Notes under the pieces: generated by a model
Databases searched by the model: none
The model's input: the letters and a program-made list of their open reading frames with translations, nothing else
Told to the model about the DNA's origin: nothing
Source: Larix kaempferi
Taxonomy: Eukaryota; Streptophyta; Pinopsida; Pinales; Pinaceae
DNA length: 64,000 nt
Assembly: GCA_027924585.1 (NCBI GenBank)
Contig: BSBM01000252.1
Location: 8,742,001 to 8,806,000 of the forward strand
Direction: 5' to 3'
Position numbers and translations under genes: made by a program
In this document: piece by piece, positions 12,619 to 24,024 of the stretch
Layout: each line of letters starts with the position of its first letter
Position numbering within the stretch: position 1 is the first letter of the stretch

Positions 12619-15611
12619 ATGGACCCACATGTCACGGTCGTGTCACCTGAAGTAGAAAACCCTACTTTGAATATTGGAGCACATATGTTCCCTCCAGATT
12701 CACCCACCTCCAACCCCTCACAGGGTGAAGAGGCAGAAAATTCCACTTCACAAGATGTACCTCTCCCTCCCGTTTCACCGGGAGAGCCTGGATCGTTGGA
12801 ATGGTTAAATCCCTCCTAGGACAACCCTGTATCAGCTGCGTTTGGTCTAGGCTCAACCTTTTGGGAAACTTCCCTAGGTCAACAAGTGGCCCATTTTGCC
12901 ACTACATCCCCACCCCCTTGGCCAACTCTTGAAGAGATTTTCAGACCACTTCTTGCTCGCTTGGATCAATTACGTTCCAAGGGCGATCAACTGCGAAGAC
13001 AAAGTTTTTCACAAAGGGATGAAGTCACGGCGATACCCACGTATCGACAGATCCCGTTTCACACTTTATCTTACGACTCACCGGAACCATCCATCCACAA
13101 CATGACCACTTATGAACTGGGTCAACCCTCACTTCTTGCAAATACACCCCTTGGACAAGATACCAGTTCTACACCCCAAACGACTCAACCTATTGAAGGA
13201 CAACAATCCAACATTCCTCTTACTACTATGAGAACATTACCCACTCCTCCCCCACCGCAAAACTCGCGGGGAGGATACTCTTTACCCCCTACTTTCCTTA
13301 CGATTAATGTTAATCCCGCAGTAGATAATCAACAACCCGAGTTGGGTCACCCTTTGATTAGTGGTCAACACGTTGCTGCTGGGGGGAAACCCCCATCTCC
13401 TCACCATAATACAGGTGGGGGAGTTCTCATCAGTCCTTCCATTGGAACTTCCCTACCCGCTAGAGCTTCCACCACGGTATTATCCTATGTTGGGGGACCA
13501 TCCCAGTCAAACCAACCACCATGGAGTCAAGCGTATCCAGGTTATCTTAACCCTGTGTCGGGACACTTCAATCCCAGAAACACACTCTACGGGATACCTT
13601 ATCCTAGAAATCCATACACTCTATGGGGGCATCAAATTTTTTTACAACATGGACCCCCACCTACTGTCCCTCAGGTACCACCACCCCTATTCGGTCCCCC
13701 CTCACCTCCGTCCGGAGGCGGCGGGCCCCCACACAATTCCAGAGGAGGCGGACCACTACCTTCTGGTGGAGGACCACCTCATTCTGGAAACAATGGCCCA
13801 CCCCCTCATGGCAGCGGTGGTGGAGGCTCTCACCCTCCCAAAGGAGTCAGAGGACCACCCCCCCCCACCAGTGGTCGAGGACCCCCACCTTATGGTGGAG
13901 GACCACCCCATCCTGGTAGAGGTGGTGGAGGACCACCCTATTTTGGTGGAGGTGGCGGAGGAGGCCCACACTCTTCCAATGGAGGTCCACCTTATCCCGG
14001 TGGCAGTGGCGGACCCCCACCTTCTGGCGGAGGCGGTGGAGCACCACCCCCTCCTGGAGGAGGCAGTGGAGGTCCACCTTTTCCCGGTGGCAGCAGCGGA
14101 CCCCCACCATTTGGAGGAGGTCCACCCCTCCTGCTGGTGGTGGCGGACCCACACCTTATGGTAACGGACCACCTTATTATGGCGGCGGACCTACATATGG
14201 TCCGGGCGGCACACCCCCTTACGGCCAATTTCCCCCAGGAATACCCTACAACCAGTCGATGCAAGGTCCTACTAGTCCATACATGCCATATCAATACTAT
14301 CAGTACCCGCAGCCCAATCAACAACTGCCTTTCTTGGCCACTTTGGCCCTACCCAACCTGTCTCGTCTAACTAATGACCCCATCTTCCACGGATACAATT
14401 GTCCACCAATTTCGGTGAAACTACCATCATATATTCCCAAATTTGATGGCAAACCTGGCGAGGATCCAAAAAATCATGTGATGACATATCATTTAGGGTG
14501 TTCATCCAACTCCTTGATGGATGACTAGATCTGTTTTAGGTTATTTCAACGGACTCTCACCGACCATGCTCCCAAGTGGTATATTGAACTTCCACCCAAC
14601 TCTTTTCCAGATTTTCGCTCTCTTGCTATGTCTTTTTTGACCCATTTCCAGTTGCCCATTCACTATGAGACTGGTACGGACTTATTGACCTCTCTTCGCC
14701 AGAACACCGCCACTCATATCTCAGATCATATTCACGAATGGAGGCAAAGACGACGTCTTATTAAGGCTCATATTCCAGACCAAATCTTAGCTGACTGGTT
14801 CACAAAGTCTCTTTTACCCGTCGTAGCTCAAGACGTGGCCATGGGAGGGGTCATCACTGAGGAACAAGCTATTGCTTGTGCCCATTACTTAGACCTGGTC
14901 TATGCTCATTCCGACACATTATATGAAATTGTCCCTAACGCACCCCACCCTACGTATGACCTCACGAAACCACCTAAGGGACCTCAGGCCGATGGCATCA
15001 TTGGTTCCCTTACCTCCCAGCCTTCTACTCAAACCGGTGGATCGTCAAACACCCAGGGTTCTTCCCCATCACCACCACAGACTGGTAACAACACCACCAA
15101 GTCACCCACTCCTGCTTCCACCGAAGAGGTGAATTCTGTTCAATCAACTTCGTCTCAAAAGTCCAGTGGTAAGAAGAAAAACAAGGGGAAAGCTAAGAAA
15201 TATTCCAATCAACAGGAGCCCAAGCCCACCCCTGAAGACACCAAACAGAAGAGGAAGTTGAAGTATCCTTATTTACTGTGCGGTGGCGACCATTTCTCCA
15301 AGGAATGTCCTCACCGAGATGAAGTACAGAAGTTTCTCAAAGGAAACTCTACAACCGCAGTCCTCAACGATCCATTCCCCACTCAAAACCAACAACTGAT
15401 CACCCAAACCTCTCCTTCCCACGGAGAGGCATACTCCACCACACATGTTCTCATGATGCGTAGTGAGACGGTTAACTTGAACATACGTAACGCTCGTACG
15501 ACTTGGTCACTCATAAGGAACCCATTGGAAGTAATACTGAAAAAGCTTCCACTTCTATTCCCGACATCACCGTACCACACGCTTCTCTCACCATTGAGAA
15601 GCCTTCTTTAG
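12619..15611 (+). pseudogene. Element C gag, with Gly/Pro-rich tract, capsid and degraded zinc knuckle
   Basis: The first ATG in frame is 12619 (MDPHVTVV). A TAG at 12817 interrupts it. Residues coded at about 13660-14210 are an extreme Gly/Pro-rich run of PPSGGGG-type repeats. A 1-bp loss in a C run near 14127-14131 shifts the frame. The capsid domain follows (KFDGKPGEDP at about 14435, IHEWRQRR, WFTKSLLP), with one TAG at 14526. The knuckle at about 15277-15312 reads LLCGGDHFSKECP, and its first Cys is missing. The protein would form the particle core. This copy is broken by at least two stops and one shift. Confidence 0.8.
13660..14215 (+). repeat. Gly/Pro-coding low-complexity tract in element C gag
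   Basis: Degenerate repeats of GGTGGAGGACCACC-type units encode alternating Gly and Pro stretches. Because the units are short and biased, all three frames of this segment stay open and give long spurious frames on both strands. Only the GGG-PP frame continues into recognisable gag. Confidence 0.85.
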
Positions 15612-16312
15612 AGTCAGTTTTGCGTCCGCCCAAGAGCACGATTCGAAAATCTATTTTAAATCCCAATGCTCGAGTAGCTAAAAACTACAATATTGTAGAG
15701 GACTTGACACAAGCTAATTATGCTATGTCGACGCTAGAGATCTTGCAGAACTGTCCTACCCAGCGCAAGACTCTTCTCGCTGCCATTGGCGCGGTTGATC
15801 CGGATTCCTCTAATACAATCATGTTCTGGCTTGAGTACTTTAAACTGAGGCTCTCCCACTAGTTGGCATTTCAAGTTGCCACAAAGATTGTTGAGAAGAC
15901 AATCCATCGTACCTTCTTGGACGAAGGTGCCTCTACCTCGATCATGTCGATTTCATGTTGGAGAGCCATTGGCTCTCCCGAGTTAGACCGTTCTCCCACC
16001 ACCTTGAAAGCATTCGACGGTCGTGGTTTCCAACCCCATGGGTTGTTATAGGCCTTGGCAGTAGAGTTGGGGGGTAAGACCGCAACCATTAACGTGGGAG
16101 TGGTCGCCTCCCCTTTAGATTATAATCGTTTACTTGGTCGTAATTGGTTTTATGCCATGACTGTGGTTGCATCATCTGTCTTCTGCATTGTGCAATTCCC
16201 CCACCAAGGACGAATTGTCATTGTCGACCAACTGGACTTCTGTACACTCGACATCGCTACTCATCGCAGCGATAATGTCCCGTTACTCGAGCAATCTTCG
16301 CAACCATATTAG
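15503..16312 (+). pseudogene. Element C aspartic protease region
   Basis: Pol opens at 15503 in a frame one base back from gag and overlaps it by 109 bp. The protease active site reads FLDEGASTSIMS (about 15917-15952). The family pattern is D-x-G-[AS], so Asp and Gly are present. Downstream, LLGRNWFY matches the conserved G-R-x-W segment that closes the protease fold. Stops at 15860, 16049 and 16310 interrupt it. A working enzyme would cleave the gag-pol polyprotein. Confidence 0.75.
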
Positions 16313-16315
16313 AGT

Positions 16316-17977
16316 GTGGGGGTCGACCTCATAAAAGATTCATCTCTTATGTGTGTTTTTCCAACCTCGGATCCCCCTAACCATGTTTCCATGGTGAACA
16401 TTATATCCTCTATTCCCAACTCCACCGATCCATGGCTCGTACCCGACGAAGCCACTATGCACCTGATTGGAGACACTATGCCTCTTTCACCTGCTGAACT
16501 CACTTACAATGCTATCCAGTCAGCACCAGAGGACCACTTGGCTATGGCCTCTACATCCTGTTCTCTACAGCGGACGTCATCCTTACCCGATCCTCTGCTT
16601 CGAACTTTTCATTCCGATGAGTCCATAATGGAGATTATGAGTGGGGATGACCCTCCGTGGGAAGACCTCCATCATCGATTGTATTTCCTTCTCCCATTAG
16701 GTATTGTGGAGAATAGCATCACCACCATCTTTACACTGGATTTCTACCCTTTCCCTCAGTCCCCGATACTTACGTGTCAAACTGACACTGAAGGCAACTT
16801 GGCCAACATTGAGCCTACCATTCCGGTAGACATATCGGTTACTCCTGGTGTAGTGGAACACATTCGTTTAGGCCAGAAGTGTTCCCCTGAAGAGATTATT
16901 ACTTTCACGGCCTTGTTCAACCAATTTCGAGACGTGATTGCTTGGACCTATGAGGAAATGCCCAGGATAGACCCTGCTATTGTTTCACACGAGATTCAAA
17001 CCTATCCCGATGCTAAGCCAGTCCGGCAAAAGCTACGACCGGTACACCCTCGAAAAACTGCGGCAATTAAGGCAGAAATTGAAAACCTCTTGAAGGCCGG
17101 TTTCATCTACCCTGTTCCATTAACATAATGGATCTCAAATGTCGTCCATGTAGCTATAAAGCAGGGCACCATTCGCGTATGTGTTGATTATCGGGATTTG
17201 AACAAATCTTGTCCTACAGACAACTATCCCACTTCCTTCATCGACCAGATCATAGAAAATTGTACCGGAAGTGTCATCTTCTCATTCATGCATGGATTTT
17301 TTGGTTAAAACCAAATTGAGATCCACCCGACTGATCAACATAAGACAGCTTTCATCTGCCCGTGGGGAACATTTTCTTATCGTAAGCTCCCTTTTGGTCT
17401 CAAAAATGCTGGTGCCACATTCCAGTGGGCCATGTCGAACACTTTTCATGAAGTGAAGGACTTTGTGGAGCCTTAACTCGACGATCTCCCCGTGCATTCG
17501 CGGCAGCGCAACTTCCACATTAATCATCTGACGGCAGTATTCCTCAGATGCAAACGGTATAACATCTGTTTGAACCCTCACAAGTATATTTTCTGCATCG
17601 AGTTTGGACACCTTCTCGGTCTTATTGTCTCGAAAGATGCGATTCGCATTGATCCCTTGAAGGTGGAATCCATTGTCGCTCTCCCACCTCCTATAGACGT
17701 TACGAAACTTCAAAGTTTGCAAGGGAAGGCAACTTACCTACGGCGTTTTGTCTATAATTTCGTGCAAAAGGCGCAGGGTTATATGAGCCTACTCAAGAAG
17801 GATGTCCCATTCATTTGGGATGATCAAGCGCATCAATCCTTCGATAGTCTGAAACATGCCATTACGCATGCCCCTATGATCCAACCGCCCAATTACTACA
17901 AGGATTATATCTTTGATCTTGCTGCTTCTGCCACCACGATCACGGTGGTCTTGGTACAGGAGGACAACAATGCCTAG
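16316..17977 (+). pseudogene. Element C reverse transcriptase and start of RNase H
   Basis: RT begins near KPVRQKLRPVHP (about 17010) and continues with VCVDYRDLNKSCP (17180). In the first catalytic block SFMHGFFG, the usual Asp of FMDG is His. Next come LPFGLKNAGATFQ (17392) and the LDDL box (17477), whose preceding Tyr codon is TAA. The connection and RNase H start follow (FDLAAS at about 17917). Everything is in the same frame as the protease. Stops lie at 17126, 17297, 17474 and 17975. The lost Asp and the stops mean no polymerase activity. Confidence 0.85.
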
Positions 17978-19594
17978 GAGCATGTGATCTACTACCTAAG
18001 TAAGGGTCTTATTGACTATGAAACTCGTTATTCACATGTCGAGAAGCTCGCTCTCGCGGCAGTCATTGCCGTCCAAAAGTTTTGTCACTACATCTTGCTC
18101 CGCACCACCACCATCATCGCTAACTCAAACCCCATGTACCACGTTTTAAAATGTCAAGTACTTGGGGGCAAGTATTCACGCTGGATCGTGATACTTCAGG
18201 AGTTCAACCTCCTCTTCGAGAAAGCCAAGTCTAACAAGTCTTTGGTGTTCGTCGAGCTCATTTGCAATCTTCCCCGTGTTGATTTAGGATCTGAGCCTAA
18301 TGATTCTCTTCCAGACAAATCATTGTTCCTCATCGACATGTCTGACCCGTGGTATGGGGATATTACCTTATATCTCCAAACCCAACATTTCAACCCCCAA
18401 CTGTCTCGTGACGATCATTGTCGAATACGCTACCACGCAAAGTATTACTTGATCATCAGTGATACCTTGTATCATCGGGGCATTGATTCTATTCTTCGAC
18501 GTTGTCTAACACATGAGGAGGCTGAACACGTCTTGAATGACTGTCACACTGGGGATTCTAGCGGTCATCTCTCTGGGATGGCTACAGCCCAGAAGATATT
18601 GCGCGTGGGATATTACTGGCCATCCATCTTCAAAGATTGTATTGAGGCTGTTAAAAAATGTCCCCCAAGCCAGCATTTTCAAATGAAAAAGTGCACCCAT
18701 CCCGCCCCGTTACACCTGGTTATTGTCATTGCCCCCTTTTCAAAATGGGGCATTAACTTTATGCACTGTAAGCCTACCTCACCCGGGGGGCATGGTTACG
18801 TCATTGTAGTCGTGGATTACTTTACAAAGTTCATCGAGGCTATGCCCACATACACTGACGATGGAAAAACCGCTGCACTCTTCATGTTTAATCATGTTAT
18901 TTCACGGTTCGGAGTCCCACACGCCATAGTCACCGACCATGGATCTCACTTTCAGAACCATATGGTTGATGAGCTGAGTGCTAGACTGGGTTTTCATCAT
19001 GAAAACTCAACACCTTACTACCTGCAATCCAATGGACAAGTAAAGGCCATCAACAAGGTCTTGAAAACCATGATTCAATGCATGGTGGGTACCCACAAGT
19101 CTAACGGACACAACATGCTCTTTTCCGCACTATGGGCATATCGGACCTCCGTTAAGACTGCCACTGGATTTACACCATTCCAATTAGTTTATGGATTAGA
19201 GGAAGTCCTACCAATAGAGTGAGAGATTCCACCTCTCAAACTCGCAGTCAAACTTCTTCTGAACACCACTACCGAGGAAGAGCGATTCCTTTACCTAACA
19301 CAACTTGACGAGACCCGCCATGACGCTACTCTTGCCAACGAGGCACACAAGAAGTGCATCAAGGCACAATACGATAGGTTGGCCAAACCCCGCATCTTTA
19401 ATGAGGGTGATTTGGTCCTCACGTACGACCAAAGGCATGATAAGTTGGGGGCAGGTAAGTTCGAGTCCATGTGGCACGGACCGTATATAGTGAAACGTGT
19501 TCTAGAAAAAGGAGCCTATGAACTAGAGGATTATGATGGGATATCTTTGGGTGAGCCCCGCAACGGTCTCTACCTAAAGAAGTACTATGCTTGA
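17978..19594 (+). pseudogene. Element C RNase H end and integrase
   Basis: YYLSKGL and YSHVEKLALAAV complete the gypsy RNase H. The integrase zinc region (HTGDSSGH...KKCPPS) has Ser for its last Cys. In the catalytic core the first Asp is Asn (GINFMH, family GMDF), the second is kept (VTDHGSHF), and the final Glu is Lys (NGQVKAIN, family GQAEAIN). The C-terminal domain ends LYLKKYYA at 19591. One TGA at 19220 interrupts it. Both catalytic changes are G-to-A type, consistent with decay by cytosine deamination. Confidence 0.85.
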
Positions 19595-19731
19595 GTCTTT
19601 CACGCATAGACATCTTGTATATACTATACATGGCGTGTGTATTTTGTGTTGTGTGACGCTTTTGTTTTAGTGTGTCTAGGCCTTGTTTTGTTTTTTATAC
19701 CATGTTCTGTCTGTATGTGCAAATGGCAACT

Positions 19732-20136
19732 TGCTACGAATTCACAGACGGCACCAGCCGGCATACCCGTAACCTTGCTTCGGCAGCCTAGGTACTCTAT
19801 TCTCCCACTAGTGAGCTTATCAGCTCAGGAGGAATTTGTCTAAGATATGCGACCAATAACGCCACAGAATATCAGGCAGTCATTGGAACCCTAACTGATG
19901 CTCTTTCCTTGGGTAGGGACCACATTGTTATCTATTTGGATTCGCAACTAGTGGTTTCCCATCTTAACCGGATCTATGCTATCTGTGACCCTACCCTACT
20001 CCGTCTCTTTAGACGAGTCCGTCTTCTGGAAAGGTCCTTTGAATCTATTCAATACTTGCACATTCCACAAGACATGAACACAGTTGTCGACTTGATGGCC
20101 AACTTCATTCTAGATTGGTACATTGCACACACATAG
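19732..20136 (+). pseudogene. Element C second RNase H (archaeal type) downstream of integrase
   Basis: The frame reads CYEFTDGTSR (catalytic Asp at 19747), GGICLRYATNNATEYQAV (catalytic Glu), IVIYLDSQLVV (catalytic Asp) and a final Asp-bearing helix (NTVVDLMANF). This is the pattern of the additional archaeal-like RNase H of Tat elements. All four acidic positions are visible. One TAG at 19789 breaks it. It lies after the integrase, separated by about 135 non-coding bases (19595-19731), so it may have been a separate frame. Confidence 0.75.
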
Positions 20137-20391
20137 CATATTCATAAAATATAAAAGCATACATAGCATGTAAATCATCCATTGTATAAGAAAACATGTA
20201 AACAAGATCACATTAATCATCTATAGAACACATAATGTACAAAACCGCCGAAAATGTCTGTATATATATATAAATCCATACAAAATGATGGTGCTGATAC
20301 AAAATATGAAGCATACCAGCTTTCAATAAGTCTCTACAAAATCTGAAGCTCGCAAGCTTTCAGTATACATGAGTAGAACATGAGCCTAAGT

Positions 20392-21646
20392 CTAAGGTCG
20401 CTCAGCCCTATGCCTCGAAGCTCCAGGCTGTTGCCCATGAAAACAGACTACAGCCCTCACCACTTTAGCCAGTAGCGTGCCAAAATAGGTAGACACCCCG
20501 ACGGTGTACTTCTAGTAGCCCCGAGGTAGATCACGAACACCCGTCTTTGGGATATCCAGGGTCAGCCTCTGGAGGTTCTCATAAACCTCCTCCACCTCCT
20601 AGGTGGCATCTCGCACCGCGGGACCCACGACCGACACCTCTCCTCTCCTCCCAATGAGAGAAACCCCAACTGGTTGCGATGGACCCACATCTACACACAA
20701 CACCAAGTTATCAGCACTACTCCAAAAAAATCGTAAAATATATAAAATGAAAAACACAAAAATTGTTGTTCTTACTGATGTCATCCCATTGTGCTCCCTC
20801 GGGAAGCACTAGGTCGGGATCACCTCTGAAGTCTGTCCCGCTGTAAGGGTAATCCTCTATCATGAGGAGTTGTCCCTCAAGCCAAGTGAAGAACCTGATT
20901 CCATAACCTATGATGGGACCCCCGCCACCATGGCGGGCCATCACCTCTGCCCACTGAATCATATGTGGATCCCTGGCATCCCGATCATCCAAGTCTACCT
21001 GTGGACGCAGATGAGGTACCCGCTCCAGTAGAAAAGATATCACCACAGACCCATATCCAAATTGTTTCAGCACCCCGTGCCGACATTTGGTAAGCTGACT
21101 CCGGAGGTTGGTAAGGAGTCCCTCGCACCAGTTGAATACCATGGGATCCATGCACTCCTCCGCGTACATCAACTGGGACTTGCTCGCAAGGTGAGCAGAC
21201 TGACTCCTCGCCACCCTCACCAGGGTGAAGAGCATGGCACGTAAAGGACGGTCTCAAATCTTTTTTATGGGAATCTTCCCACCAGTATCCACAGTGCCCC
21301 CAGTGCAGCACTGAGTAATCATATCCTCCACTGTCCGGTCACCTCCTCGTGACCCAGTAAGAGATACGGTTTCCCCCCTCCGGGATAACCCTGTCAGAAA
21401 GTAGATGTCCTTGACATCTATCTCAACGTATGCACCCCAATCTCGAATTGTTGTTGCGCCGGATCCCAACATTGGATCATGTGTGTCAGCAATGAAACTT
21501 GGGACCTCATGCCCGACACTCAAAATTATTTGAGTAACCCGCAGTTTCTTAATGCGGCAATGCATTGAGGGTCATTTTTTATTTGAGCATTGTCCACCTT
21601 GTGTTCTCATTCTCTCCACTCGATGACCATGTTTATCATCGTGAAC
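20392..21646 (-). pseudogene. Antisense gene in element C, spliced, plant-mobile-domain-like
   Basis: Read on the minus strand, an exon runs from about 21646 (after a TTCTTGATAG acceptor-like string) to 20776. It codes WDPAQQQFEIG, then after a frameshift VEIDVKDIYFLTGLSRRGE, then a long helical-looking stretch to QWDDI. A TGA near 21246 interrupts it. A canonical 85-bp T-rich intron follows (GTAAGA at 20775, GTGTAG ending at 20691). A second exon (20690-20392) continues in phase (VGPSQPVGVSLIG) to TAG, with TAGs at two internal codons. The W-x-P...F...D-[VI]...GL pattern resembles the plant mobile domain, which is known from plant genes and transposons. The family call is tentative, but the coding nature and splicing are well supported. 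Confidence 0.6.
20691..20775 (-). other. Intron of the antisense gene in element C
   Basis: On the minus strand the sequence runs from GTAAGAACAAC to TGTTGTGTGTAG. It is 85 bp and rich in T. It joins A|GT to AG|ATGTGG with the reading phase kept. Without removal, the frame runs into hydrophobic low-complexity residues. Confidence 0.65.
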
Positions 21647-21660
21647 CTATCAAGAAGGAC

Positions 21661-24010
21661 AAATAAGCACCATTAGAATTCACTCCATGCATCAAAACTT
21701 TTTCTTTCGGGTTGGCCAGTGAGTTGAAGTTGGATGTTTGCGCCGTTGCAGGCCGTCCTTGGAGACACTACGACGTCATCGCAAATTGCCCTTACGAGAT
21801 TTGTGACGGCGCATGGTTGTCGCAGTTGCCGTAAGGAGGGCTTGCGCCGACCCGTGGGCGCATTTCCCCCAAGCAAAACAACTCAAAACCTTGAAAATTA
21901 AGCAAAAACATGAAACTAATCCACTGAAAAGTTGCATAGATGAGTTTAGGCCTACCTACTTCTGATGGCTCGCAAAATGGTGGATCTTAGCTCCCGGAAT
22001 CAACAATTGAAATTTGGCTCCAAACGGCACTTCGCACTCTCCAAACTTGGTAAAAAACAATTGTAATTTCTTTTCACTATTTCACCCATTTTATAACAAA
22101 AAATGGAATATTCCTTTTATAACTTGATGCTTTAGTGGGTTTTTTACTATAGTTTGGATCATTTACTGCATTTAAATACTTGGTTAACTGTTTTTTACCT
22201 AGTCTTTGAGTTGTAGGAGAACCTAGGTGCCTAATTAATGCCATTTTTTGTCGTGATGATCATCTTGTAAGTATTATCAAGTATGAACAACTTCTTCGAG
22301 CGTCTTTTTGTCATTATTTTGCTCATTAATTTCAATTACTAATGACACCGAGCTTACTCTTTGTTCTTTCTTGTGCTCGTAAAACGATGAGAATAAGCCA
22401 CTGAGTTATAGTTTATCGCTTTCTGGGCTCGTTAAACTCCTAAGAAAAAGGAACCCTCCCAGAATCTCTCTTTAAGCTCTTTTCAGACTCTCTAAATACG
22501 AAAAGATCGCCAAGCGAACTTGATGTGTTCACGCTTGTAAAAGTATTTGAATGATCGTCTCACTGGTGATAGTTTACCCCTTTTTAGGACCAAGGGGCAC
22601 TACTTATGAAAAATTAATACTCCAGCCAATCATGACTGGAAGAGTCCTCTCTTGCGTTGTTTTACCCTTTTCTGGGTGAAGAGGCTAACCTTACGAAAAA
22701 GGACCTTTGGAGTCTTCTTTAGTTCTTTTCAGACTCTCTAAACATGAAATGACACCGGGTTTACCTTCTATAGACTCGTTAAAATTCAACATTGAAGGGC
22801 CCGCCATGGGACGAACCCCTCCTTTCCCAGGTTAGGAAAATATTTGGGATTGGACTCATCTATGAGATGAGCTATACCAAGCATTTGGTTACCCTCATCA
22901 AGCTCGTCAAACACACATGAGGCACTTATTAGTCATGATGGGGAAAAATGAAAGTTTTTGTGTTACACCTTTACCAGTGGCAGTACTCAGTTGTTCTTGA
23001 ACATGGCACTCATTTGCATTTGCATACAGTACTTGGATCATCTGTTTGTCCTTGAGTTTTGCTGATTCCCAAGTCTTGTTACTCCTTTGAGTTATCCAAA
23101 TAATACTTCCATCATCAGTTGTATTAGGATTTGGGGTTATTCTCGTCATGTCAATACTGTCAAGTCATGCCATTCCCATGTTCAAGGATACATTCACCGC
23201 TCATCATTTGCAGTCAGTACACCTTCCACCATGTCGGTCTACTTTGAGTCAGTATTGCATGTTACTATACCATCCGATCTACTCCAAACATCTGTTATCA
23301 AGTTTCGTGTCGTTGATGGGGGATTCATCATGGCCCTCCTTCGACGGATTCATCCTTGTCAACCTCAACACATCATCCGAGGATTGAATCTAGAAACCAA
23401 CCAAGTATCTTGGGCATGCATGCCTCAATGGCAGGTTACCTCGCTTTCGACATTAGTTCACATCATTGACTCTTGATTGAAAGATTTCACCAAGCATTCA
23501 ACTTCAACTCATTTATTCATGCTTAATGATATGAACTATGATACCTTGGGGATCATTGACATTAATGGTGATTTCCCTCGCGCTTATTAACGGTATACAT
23601 CAATGACTGGTAATCACGTGGTTTCTACCATGTTCGACGTCAAGACATTTGTAATCACACTGATAGATTCGTATCATTGCGGTTTCGGCTTGAAGACCCT
23701 GGGGAATCATGTTTTACCCAAGTTGATATGGAGATTGTTTTGAGTCATATTACACGTATCCACTTTTGTATTGGTCGTGGTTGTGTTATCGTCTCATCAT
23801 GGATCTATGCTTTTGTCTAGTAGCCATGATTGTGTTCAGTTGGTATTTACTACCATGGATTTGCAATGTATTGGTCGGCAGACATGTTGTGAGTCATACG
23901 AGACTGTGTTCTCAGACTCAGTTGTACTGCAGCAGCATCTTCCATCCGACAAGTCCTTTCCAATCCTTCTTTCAAATCATTTCACCTGTCAAGTTCCAAC
24001 AACTTCATGC
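21661..24010 (+). other. Element C 3' untranslated region
   Basis: I recognise no conserved coding domain. A patch at 21700-21860 is GC-rich with repeated GCGCC/TGTCGC strings. A degenerate repeat of about 246 bp occupies about 22340-22800. The part from 22960 to 23990 has short open frames on both strands without family resemblance. Upstream exons of the antisense gene may lie near 21661-22000, but I could not place them. Confidence 0.5.
22340..22800. repeat. Degenerate ~246-bp repeat in element C 3' region
   Basis: TTTTCAGACTCTCTAAA occurs at 22480-22496 and 22726-22742. The flanking phrases also recur in order (GTTTA...TTTTCTGGG, then AACCTTACGAAAAAGGACC-like strings). The copies are clearly diverged. 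Confidence 0.6.
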
Positions 24011-24024
24011 TTTGGGGGGCATTA
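24011..24024 (+). promoter_or_regulatory. Element C polypurine tract
   Basis: TTTGGGGGGCATTA lies immediately before the TGTTACACC start of the 3' LTR. A G-run in this place is the expected plus-strand primer site. Confidence 0.7.

Noticed and set aside
13361-14172. Long open frames on both strands overlapping the Gly/Pro tract (267 aa on +, 138 and 101 aa on -)
   Set aside because: They are frame shadows of a short-period GC-rich repeat. Only the GGG-PP frame joins recognisable gag.
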